From NCBI GenBank assembly GCA_949130495.1, contig OX422218.1, forward strand, positions 42,168,651-42,232,650: a stretch of 64,000 nt of DNA. The letters are read 5' to 3'. Made by a program: the position numbers and the translations under genes. The stretch's first letter is position 1; each line of letters opens with the position of its first letter. The DNA is from Sambucus nigra (taxonomy: Eukaryota; Streptophyta; Magnoliopsida; Dipsacales; Adoxaceae). The notes under the pieces are model-generated. The model searched no databases and was not told the DNA's origin. It saw only the letters and a program-made list of their open reading frames with translations. Of this stretch, positions 1-9,330 are shown piece by piece.

Positions 1-394
1 GGTTAGAAGATTAACTGCACTTAAAATTATCACATTCATGCTTCATCTCAGGTATTCTAGCAGGTATTGTTTCTTTTTTTCATTGGGTTGTTGGTTGTGA
101 TATTTAAAATTATCACATTCATGCTGTATTTCATGCTTCACTTTTGTTGTAAACATTATCAAGTTCCTCACTTCTATTTACAAACTTTGGTTTACAAACA
201 CTTTCAATAAAAACAGTTTTTGTTCTTAAAACTGTTAAAACACACATACACCACTACACCAGCAAAGCTTTGGAAAGAAAATGAGTAGTTAGACCAAGAT
301 TTTTTCATGTAGCAAAGGTTGCGTGAATATACCTGCTAGAATGCTAAAAAAAAATCATTCTCTACAAAACTCACTTACAAAAAATCATTTGCTC
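1..394. other. Non-coding AT-rich DNA
   Basis: No reading frame or RNA gene is recognisable. A phrase containing TTATCACATTCATGCT occurs twice (near 27 and 111). A stretch near 255-285 loosely resembles part of the second copy of the duplication that follows (near 728-762), so the duplicated unit may once have extended further left. Confidence 0.5.
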
Positions 395-1001
395 GACTGT
401 GAAACAATTATCTGCCTGACTGAGGAGATCAAATCACATATTGAAGATGAAAGACGCAAGGGCGAGCTTGAAGTCCACGCAAATGCACTTAAGTTTTAAA
501 CACATTTTCACAGTTCGAAAGTGCTAGAGGGGAACAAGTGTTGTCTTTATTTTTATTTTCACACGCACACAATAGTCATGACACTTGGCCATTAGTGATA
601 AGTATTTACATACTCCCAACTTCGTTGTAACTAATAGAAGATATAAAGGTAGATTACAAGGGTTGTCGGAAAAAAAGACTGTGAAACAATTATCTGCCTG
701 ATCGGGGGGATCAAATCACATATAGTTTTCACCACCCACCAAAGTTTGGCTCGAAAATGAAAGACGAAAGGGTGAGCTTGAATTATATAAGTTTTAAACG
801 CATTTTCACAGTTTGGAAGTGCTAAAGGGGAACAAGTGTTGTCTTTATTTTTATTTTCACACGCACACAATAGTCATGACACTTGGCCATGAGTGATGAG
901 TATTTACATACTCCCAACTTCTTTGTAACTACACAATGGTATGTGACATTATTTTTAAATAGAAGATACAAAGGTAGATAACAAGTGTTGTAGGAAAAAA
1001 A
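395..1001. repeat. Two-copy tandem duplication, period about 282 bp
   Basis: Copy 1 (395-676) and copy 2 (677-1001) both start GACTGTGAAACAATTATCTG and end near a GGAAAAAAAG run. They share long blocks, including the stretch around CACACGCACACAATAGTCAT and the 'tatttacatactcccaactt' block. Copy 2 has two extra insertions, one near 725-755 (around CACCACCCACCAAAG) and one near 931-960. Neither copy carries a convincing ORF. Confidence 0.85.
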
Positions 1002-2096
1002 GAAATGGGACTTTCTAAACGTTGGATGTGAGTTTTCACTATCTGAGTTTCTGTGTATTTTTATATGTTTGTATGGTTAATAACTGTGTTGGGTTAGTTG
1101 GATTCACTGGGAGAGAAAGGATTTTAACTGATTAGTGAGGTAAAGTTAGTCTTTTACATCATATATTACATTTGTTACATGAGTATGGAGTTTTTTACAT
1201 CATCTATTACCTTTGTCAATGATAGAAGAGAGAAATAACAGCTCAAGAAAAATGGCTAGAAGGGATGGATTTGTCTTTTCTCTTTTTATTTTTATTTTTA
1301 TGTGATGGTGTTTTTTGCTTAAATTTTGAGTTTCTTGGCTAGATAGGTTATGACATGTAAGTTCTTAAAAGGAGATGTTGAATGTGTTTTCTTACACCAG
1401 GTAGCTGTTGCTAGCTAACTAGGTACACTGTTGTTTCACTATTTTTGCATATATTTTTTCTTTTCTCCCTTACTTTATTATCCTTCTTTAGTTTCACTCA
1501 GAAACAAACAAACCAAGTCCGAGAGCACATGGGAATTAAAAAGCCTTTTAAAATGAGGGTATGCGAAGAAAGTCATATATAGAAAATGAGGAGAGATGGG
1601 TGATTGTTTTGCATTCTGAAATGATGTGATTGAACATTAAATGCTGAGAAATGATAATGAATTGACAGGTCGCTTAATCCCTGACGCGTTTGCCACATCA
1701 AAAGCATTCAAATTTTGGAATTAAGGTGGCAACAACAATTGTTACTACGTTCTTACACGAGTTTTACGAAATTATTGTAAAACCACTGTCGTGGTGGCAC
1801 AACATGTTTTAGAGTATCGTGGTTTTACTACTTAAATGGTGTTTTTTAAATGTAAAACTTATATATGGCGTATTTTAAAAAAAATAGTGTGTGTGGATAT
1901 TAGCATTTAGTGTCTGATTGGAAATTAATTTTTTATATTCATGCAGTTGCAACCAATATTTATTTTCTATGCAGTTTACAAGGTGGTTGTAAATCTCTCA
2001 AAATCACTTCGTTTATGGATTTATATTTTTGTAATCAATTTTGAATTTAACATGTTGAAATAAAATTGACTTACACATGTGAGAATTAAATTTATC
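1002..2096. other. Non-coding AT-rich DNA with a short inverted repeat
   Basis: No gene is supported. A perfect 10-bp inverted repeat, GTAAAACCAC (1777-1786) and GTGGTTTTAC (1819-1828), encloses a 32-nt loop. A short phrase around TTACATCATMTATTAC repeats near 1150-1210. This stretch could be the body of the Helitron whose 3' end lies at 2188, but no 5' end (A/TC) could be fixed. Confidence 0.5.
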
Positions 2097-2188
2097 ACCG
2101 TGCCATCGGCATGGGTATGATTTTGCTATAACCAAAAATATTCGGGATCAAATTTATCACCGTGCCTTCGGCACGGGTACACCCTAGT
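2088..2188 (+). mobile_element. Helitron-type 3' terminus (hairpin plus CTAGT)
   Basis: A perfect GC-rich stem-loop, CCGTGCC-TTC-GGCACGG (2160-2176), lies 7 nt before CTAGT (2184-2188). A hairpin shortly upstream of a terminal CTRRT is the hallmark of Helitron 3' ends. A diverged copy of the hairpin and its leader lies 62 bp upstream (2088-2114, preceded by the same AAATTTATCACCGTGCC), so two related ends sit in tandem. The 5' end, the replication/helicase gene and the insertion boundary are not visible, so this would be a non-autonomous copy or a fragment. Confidence 0.5.
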
Positions 2189-2204
2189 ATGTATATATAT
2201 ATAT

Positions 2205-4187
2205 ATAAACACCACACTTGTAATATATAAGAATACATCATCCCTAGGTGGAGACCTGTGATGCGGGAATAATATGTTATCAAGTCCTGGTACATCACGT
2301 ACTAAGAAAACAACACCAGGTTCGGGATCACTCTCTAACCATACATTTATAGTTCACACAATTTGGAGGCGAACATAGTCTTAAGCCCTTGGGCTATGCA
2401 CACACCTAACTCACCTAAATGATTGGTCACACTCTCATTGACACAAGTAGTGCTCAATCCCTAAGTTCTATGTTCTGATGTACAACTCAAAAATCTCCCC
2501 AATGTGCTCACCAGGATAAGACTGTCCACGACGCTGACCCTCCAGTGGTAGAAAGTATCCTAGGTATGTTCACACATGCAAATTCATACAATAGGTATTC
2601 ACACAACATATACATTTACATATAAAATCAGTATATGTATACACTCAACCTATAATATATGTCCCATACCTAGTATATATAACTCCCGAATATCCTACGT
2701 ATTCTTAAATTCCGATTTTAGTTTTCATCGTGTATTCCCGAGTATCCCCACTACTCTAAGGTTTCCAATCAATCCTTAATTTATTTTAGTAGTTAACACA
2801 GTTATACTCTACTTGTCTAAGTCATAGGTTCTCTTGAAATCTCCATGACTCTATCCCATTCTCCCGAATTCATTACATTAGAAATTGTGTCCATTTAGCC
2901 TTAGCCCTTAAATTCTCCTCATATGACTAAGTCCCAATCTTATCAAGGCCTACTGCATCCCATAGTATCCCTCATTATGTTTTAAATGTGTCCTATTTGT
3001 TCCCCTAATAATAATTAAGAAGTTTTAGGCTTAAAGAAGGGAGAATGTTAAAATTCAGGGAAACTGAATCGATTCGCCCAAGGGGCGAATCGATTCGAAA
3101 TGTAGCGGTTCTTCTCCTTCGTTCAGTTTTTGCATTTTGCACCATTTTTAACACACCAAACCTCCATTACACAGTCCCATACTCCCAACCAAACCTAGTA
3201 GACCCTATATTAAAATGGATGAGCGAATTCTAACGTAATTGAAACATTAAATCATCGAGGGGGTCATGTAAATCGAATTAAATCTTAATTTAAATTTCAA
3301 AACCCTAGGTTATTCTTTTTCTTGAAGAACATCAACAACAATTCATATTTCTTCCAAGTTATAATGTTCCAATCCTCAATTTCGTGTTACTTACATGAAT
3401 TAAATATATCCATCAAGATTTCTACCCAAGAAGATGAATTGTGTCTTCCAAATCAAAGCTAACATTTATATAGTCATGAGATTATTCATCCTACACTAAC
3501 ATGGATGGTATATATGCTCAAAATTAGCAAGAAAAATACTTGACTCAAATATTAGGTCTGAATTTCTAGTGAATAATGGTCGGATTTCTTTCATGTCCTC
3601 CTAATGTACACAACGTCGGTGGTGGTGGTGCAAGAATGGTGTGGGATGTCTTGGAACATCTCTCCTTCCTCCTCTGATGGACTCTCTCATATTTTTTTAA
3701 CTTCTAACCCTAACCTCCTCAACATAACTGATGATATAACCTATAAAATTCGTAGGTCTCTTTTCCCCAAAAATCCAAAGGACCAAAATACCCCATCGGA
3801 GTGCCGATTTGGCCTAAAAATGTCCTGGGACCCAATCAAAACCCCCGAGTACACTTTTCGGACTATTTCGACCATGCCAGACACATTGGCACACTCGAAA
3901 TGACAATTTGGGTGACACATAAGAAAATTACATTTTATCCCATAAATTTAAGTCCCCATCCGACTAACACGCGCATCCCGACTAAATTTATCGTAACTGT
4001 CGTATTTCTTACTCACGGAAATCAGAATAGTTTCTTATCGATTTATTACTCATTCACTAACTAATATTCAATATAAATAAATATTAAACCTTGTTTCGTT
4101 TATTAATATTTATTTAATCTAGAATAATTTTGCATTTTAAGTTAATTAATCCCAATATAAAAATCATTAAAATTACGGGGTGTTACA
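2205..4187 (-). repeat. Truncated Tekay-type LTR (minus strand)
   Basis: The right edge reads ACGGGGTGTTACA, the reverse complement of the TGTAACACCCCGT start shared by the Tekay LTRs in this window. Internal landmarks follow the order of element C's LTR: a block near 3785-3920 (AAAATRCCC, GGCCTAAAAA, CCCCGRGTAYAC, TCGACC), a palindromic box near 3066-3096, and a block near 2515-2580 resembling 30515-30590. The end that should read TGTGACACCCC is absent on the left, where the Helitron-like terminus abuts. No polypurine tract or pol follows at 4188, so this is a truncated solo LTR or an isolated LTR fragment. Confidence 0.65.
3066..3096. repeat. Perfect 31-nt palindrome in LTR (14-bp arms)
   Basis: Arms GAATCGATTCGCCC (3066-3079) and GGGCGAATCGATTC (3083-3096) are exact reverse complements around the loop AAG. 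It sits about 1.09-1.12 kb inside the LTR from the TGTAACACCCC end, the same relative place as the CpG palindromes of A, C and E. Confidence 0.85.
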
Positions 4188-6361
4188 CTCTAGAAGTAGT
4201 GAATCCACCTTTGATCCAATGACCCTGGCCCCACATGAGACAATTTATGGAGGAGGTTATTGAGAATTAGGGTGAGAACCCGGTGGATCTTCCACTTGGG
4301 GATGAGCACCTAGCTTTAGAACTCCACCTTCTCTCTAATAGACTCCACCGTGATATTAGAGTGGATGTGTTGCTATTTGACGATCATTTGGACCCATATT
4401 CCCTAGTAAACTAGATTCATGTGATAGTGATATTGTTCAACTAAAACCGTGTAATTGGGATTAAGTGTTTTTGATTAGCTGCAATCATATTTAGGGATTT
4501 GCCTCGGTTTTGTGAAATGATATGGTGTAGCGCCGAGTGGCATCTAAGCTTAGTCCAATCAAAAATTGGGGTCATTTGGATAGAGTTACGATCTTTATTT
4601 ACCACGGTGACATAAAAGCGTGACCTCTGCACTCGGGTCCAGGGCCTTAGGCAATGAACCACCTTAATCCCCATATACACAAAGCAGTTCTACATTATTT
4701 GCCCTTAGGCCCAACTAGGTGACACCGAGACTCAGTAGATCAGCCACTACATTCGGGATTATGCAACGGGGGTTAAGTGAGATATTTTCCTTTGTCAAGG
4801 CGAGTGAGTATACGATCAATATTGGGGACAATCTCTACACTCCCGACACACCGGTTGCACAACCCACTTATATGATAGTTGCCCGACCTTGGGCCTCAAA
4901 TGCACTGCTAGTTGCCATAAAGTATTTCAACTATGTTTTTATGGGCCACCAAGCCGCTGAGTTCCTTAAGGAAAGGGAGAGGAGCTTGCTTATCACTGAT
5001 GATTTGGAACCCCCAGGCGAGGAGATAGTGGAAGAGCAGGTCCGGTAAGAGGCCTTGATTTCATGATCATCCTCGTTGAGCCTTCTTATGATGGGATTCT
5101 CTTTTGAGTGCAAGGTCAAACTATTTTTGTTGATGGGAGAGTGATGGAAATTGGTGAAGCTTCGATGATATTTTATTAATTTCTAATATTTTTAGTCTTT
5201 TCATTTTATTACTTTTCTTTATTGTTAACAAATTTTGTTTCTTGTAAAACGGGTTTAAGGGGAAGCCTTCTAGAGGGCCATTATAGGAATATGATGCAAA
5301 AAGGAGTGCTCCTAGGTGATGTGACCTTATACGGGCCTAGGACCACATCCTTATTTGTTGTATTGATTTCACCCTTTTATATCCTTCCCATTGCCCTTAT
5401 AAATATACGTTCACTCCAAATAGTTAATTCATTCTATGTTTGTTCAAATTGAGTGGTAATCTATCACTTAAGTGTCTTTTGGTACAACTATTGAAGGTTT
5501 AATTTACATGAGATTCCTTCTCCAACCTTGTAGACAATGTCTTTCTTAAAGGTTTAAAGTATTAAAATTTAATTTCCATTTAGAGGATCCAATTTGTTTC
5601 AATTTAATAATAATTTGATTTTCATTATAGTACTTATCCTCCATAAATTTTAACCATAAAAGGTTTTTATACAGAATTAGATTCCATATGATCTTGAACT
5701 TATATGGAATGCTAAGAATACTCATGTCTCTAAAACTAACATGGCTAAGCCTCCATAGTGTTTAAGTTTGATAAAGATTTCCCACTTTAAGGTGCTTCTC
5801 CTACTTCTATTGGGTATTGGGTTTCAAAAAATTTTGTTATTGATTATTTTCAAGGTTTTGGATGTATGAATATGTAAATTGTAACCACCCATAACATTTA
5901 TTCTTTAGTTGTAACCTTTGTACGCTGTTTTGAAATGAATTCATGGTAATTTTCCCACTAATGACAGGAAGACCAATTTAATTATTAATGTTTTTACAAG
6001 GATTGATAGTAGAATTTACTCTAATTAATATTTAATTCAACTAGTTCATTTTTTAGGAGATTGCGTGATCCATGAAAGATGCTAAAAAATCAATCGATTT
6101 GTATGGTCAACCAAGGTCTTCTTGGAGATTTCGTTTACTCTAGCACTACACCAAAATGCTAAGAACGTAAAGGTCTTATACCATTAAAAAGAATTACAAA
6201 CAGTCATTTTTCATTAGAAAAAAGCGGGGGAAAAAAGTAACGAACATTTACCATTTCATATTATGGATTTACAAACAACTTTTAACATTACTAGTTTTAC
6301 TTTTTAACTGACTTTTCTATTACTATTTATGTATTACTAATGGAGTTTTACTGTTACTTGA
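4188..6361. other. Unassigned DNA with a weak 109-codon frame and a CACTA-like motif
   Basis: The only longer frame is 4719-5048 (+, 109 codons). It starts MTPRLSRSATTFGIM, has no recognisable domain, repeat or signal peptide, and lies in sequence whose other frames are full of stops. I regard it as chance or as a decayed fragment. At 6143 the sequence CACTACACCAAAA matches the start of CACTA-transposon terminal repeats. No partner reading TTTTGGTGTAGTG was found on the far side of elements A or B. Confidence 0.4.
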
Positions 6362-6411
6362 TATCTTGTAACGGATTACGAGGATCATGAAGATAGAGCT
6401 AATGTTGAAGT
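6362..6411 (+). pseudogene. Left part of an exon-like frame split by element A
   Basis: From 6362 a frame is open to the element A boundary (YLVTDYEDHEDRANVE...), preceded by an in-frame TGA at 6359. After one copy of the TSD GAAGT is discounted, the same frame continues beyond the element at 16698. A possible splice acceptor is the AG at 6381-6382, after a fairly T-rich stretch. The acidic composition resembles coding sequence, but the gene is not recognised. It could be a host exon or part of an older transposon. Confidence 0.4.
6407..6411. repeat. Target-site duplication of element A (left), GAAGT
   Basis: GAAGT directly precedes the TG of the left LTR and is repeated at 16698-16702 directly after the CA of the right LTR. 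An exact 5-bp match is the usual Ty3/gypsy footprint and fixes both ends of element A. Confidence 0.95.
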
Positions 6412-7269
6412 TGTAACAACCCTCGCTTTTGGGAGCCCATTTTTATATTTATTTGCTATGTTGAGTAGTTTCTTATATAAAATACCGGATGTGGGTCGGT
6501 ATTAATTTGATAAAATAAGTTAATATTTACAATTAAGTTGCATTATTACCATGTGGGTAAGTGATTTTTACCATGTGGTGTTCTATTTTGTCATGAAAAT
6601 TAAAATGGCAATTTGAATTGAAATGGAACCGGAACTCAAAATGGTTTATAAAATTTCCAAATGATAATTTGGAGGGTATAGTTAGTTCCGGGAGGTGCGA
6701 GACAGTCAAAATGTGTGCCATATTGTATTTTGGGATTTTTGGCACTTTTGACTGGTTTTGGCATATTGCGTATTAGAAATTAACTATTGCGGTATTATCA
6801 CTTAAAGGTTGGAGACTTTTAATTTAAGTCACGTTTTAAGTCTTCCCCCAAGCCTTTCATTTCCTCTTATTTCCCCTAAGTGTTCTAGCCCTAAGAGTGA
6901 GAGTGAGAGTGGAAGTTGGAGAGAAAAGAGAGAGATCTTGAAGATTTGTGGTTGATCTTGCTTTCTTCTTCAACCAAGACTGAAATTGAAGCCCCAAGGA
7001 AAGTTTTCTACTTTCTATTATATGGTTTAAGATGAATAATTAGTATAGATAGTTATGTATAGTTTTGATGTTATATAATTGTGATTTTTGGTTGGATTTA
7101 TGGGTATCAACATCCTTGATAGAGTTAGATTGTTGATTGAGGTGGAAAAATGTTGTTGGGAGCATTTATGATCTTTGAGTATCATTAAATGTTGTTGGTT
7201 GATTTTGGGGTTGGTTATTGATTTTTTGGTTGAGAAGAAAATTGGAGAGAAAGGTCTAGGTCTGCTATA

Positions 7270-7476
7270 ACCGGTCGACCGCGTCTCTCAGACCGGTCGA
7301 CCGGTCCTTCGGAAGAGGGCTCACTGCTTTCTTTCAAAGGCATGAATTTAAGGCGCGGTCGACCGCGAGTCCCCTACAGGACGACCGGCTCGTCCGAAAT
7401 GAGTTTTCTGCTTTTCAGTATAAGCCAAAATTTGAGACGCGGTCGACCGCGGTCTTGGGACCGGTCGACCGGTCCC
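7270..7476. repeat. Cluster of CpG palindromes in U3 of element A
   Basis: Several palindromes centred on GTCGAC lie in 207 bp. They include ACCGGTCGACCGGT-type sites, two GCGGTCGACCGC sites and the perfect 20-mer GGGACCGGTCGACCGGTCCC (7457-7476). The other LTR has the same cluster at 14827-15034 with several CpG-type changes, for example CGACC to CGATC and GTCGACC to GTCAACC. Confidence 0.85.
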
Positions 7477-8570
7477 CTGTTTTTCTTACGCAATTTCCTA
7501 CTTTTGTTTTTAAGCCTTTTCTTCCCCTAGGAACTTAGGACACTTCTTGAATGAAGTAAACCTTGGCTTTTAGAGTCCTAGTTGAGTTAATTGTCACCCT
7601 AGTGTTGAATCGGTTTCACTTGGGGTTAAGTCCAGGGGAGGGGTTTTCCTAAGTGATGTTAAGGCATCACTTTTCTTTGTGCATCCAAATAATATGGATG
7701 GGAATTGTAGGCCCATACTTGGAGACTTTAGGGGCTTGATATGAGGAAGGTAAGACCTTAAGCTCAGGAGACTAATATGATTCTTTAGAGATTTATTCGA
7801 GGCATAACCTAGGATGATAATAAATGAATTATCCTATGATAACTGTTTCAAACAAATGAAACATGTAAATGTTAATAAAATGGAAAAGTATGGTTTTTAT
7901 GGTAAATGATAATTTACTTAAACACACCTCTCTAAATGCTATCATAAGGGAAGCTCACGCATGAGGTGATGTTCCTTGACTAGTGAATGCCGGGAGACTA
8001 TAGTCCTCGGCCATATGCGAGTTTATTATATGTATTTTCTGCGCTAGTGAAGTAATTCTGGGTGTGGTTATGACTCACTCGCAGGCATATGGCCACTTCC
8101 CGACGTGCGTTAGGTACCCAGGCTGCCTTGTTTGATGGGCCCCTGGAAGATGATAGTCATTTAGGGGCGCGCCCAGTGGGGAAACTCGGAGGGGCAGTCT
8201 TAGAATCGATATATGTATAAGAATATGACTTTTCTAAACTCAAGTGGGACTTGAGGGTTGTATAATTTCCACTAAATGATAGTATGATAATTACATTCCT
8301 GCTAAGGAATGGGAATTGGAATAAAATGAGAAAATAATGATTAGTGTATTCCTGTTAAGGAATGGAAACTGGGTTAAAGTGGAAATTGGTGAATAGAAGC
8401 TTTTAATTTAATCATTGCATCATCTCCTTTTCCTGCATAGTTTATTTAAGCATGTCATGTTAGTTGTCTTATTAATATTTATGCTTAAGTTGTTAGATTC
8501 TGCTTTCCATCGTCATGATTAACTGTTCATATCTAGCATGCTTTTTGTTCATCTGGGAACTATATATAAA

Positions 8571-8580
8571 CCGGGTTCTG
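8571..8580 (+). promoter_or_regulatory. Putative TATA box, element A 5' LTR
   Basis: TATATATAAA followed by CCGGG, conserved in the 3' LTR near 16129-16138. It is the best core-promoter candidate in this LTR. An earlier TATATAAAATA near 6474 is only about 60 bp from the LTR edge and is a less likely start for the genomic RNA. Confidence 0.45.
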
Positions 8581-9153
8581 ACCCGTTCATTTTTCTCTAT
8601 GTTGTGCTTGTTATTGTATCCGCCCAGGTGCTCCTCCGCAAGGACGCCCGTGTTGATATTCCTACTCTTTTGCTTTTAAAGGAGCTGTATGAAATTGCGG
8701 ATATTACAGGATGTTTTGTTAGACGCCGTCATTCTTTTGATATCTCGTTATGATCGGATCCGTCACTGGAGCGAGTGGCCCAATCTTGTATTTGTATAAT
8801 GAACGTAAAACATAATACCTAACTGTTGTACTTACTTTTGTGTAGCTGTGGACCGACAGCATATTCGGTTCTCCCCTTGTATATTGTGGTTTTAGACGTA
8901 TATTAATTATGTTTCTTTGAGTTCCACTATTGTTCTAAAATGGGTTGCTTAAATTATTTTTCTTAACGTAACTTTTAATTGCATAAATTGTTTTGACGTA
9001 TATTAATTATGCTTCTTTGAGTTCCACTATTGTTCTAAAATCGATTACTCTTACTATATCTGTGGTGCTGAGAATGATTTACGTCCATGACTACCGTATA
9101 TGTCGGAGTATCGGGCTGGCCACCCCTTATTTCGGAGTGCGGGTTGTCACAGA

Positions 9154-9167
9154 TGGTATCAGAGCAC
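9154..9167 (+). other. Primer-binding site (tRNA-iMet), element A
   Basis: TGGTATCAGAGCAC starts two bases after the LTR ends. TGGTATCAGAGC is the standard plant LTR-retrotransposon primer-binding site, complementary to the 3' end of initiator methionine tRNA, where minus-strand synthesis starts. Confidence 0.95.
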
Positions 9168-9330
9168 TGGGTTCTAGAGTACTAGGATCTATGTGGACTT
9201 GTCACGATCTACCGTAGCATTCTTTGATATAGAGCCTAATGATAAGAATGCTTTGCTGCTTATAATTGCGATCTTCTGTGAAATAGATTGTTGTGAATTG
9301 TATTCTAATACTATTGCCCCTTCATCTCAG

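Larger units (their letters stand above)
6412..9151 (+). repeat. Element A 5' LTR
   Basis: It runs from TGTAACAACCC to GTTGTCACA. A strong TATA-like TATATATAAA lies at 8571-8580, about 2.16 kb into the LTR, so U3 is probably about 2.2 kb and R-U5 about 0.5 kb. About 55 nt after it comes the block CCCAGGTGCTCCTCCGCAAG, also found in the LTRs of C and E. A cluster of GGTCGACC palindromes occupies 7270-7476. Short ORFs inside the LTR have no support as genes. Confidence 0.93.

Noticed and set aside
4719..5048. 109-codon plus-strand ORF
   Set aside because: No recognisable domain, no codon or context support, and a partly overlapping antisense frame; kept only as a note in the regional entry.
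8538..8753. 71-codon ORF repeated at 16096-16305
   Set aside because: It lies inside both LTRs of element A over the TATA box and the AGGTG block; conserved only because LTRs are duplicates.
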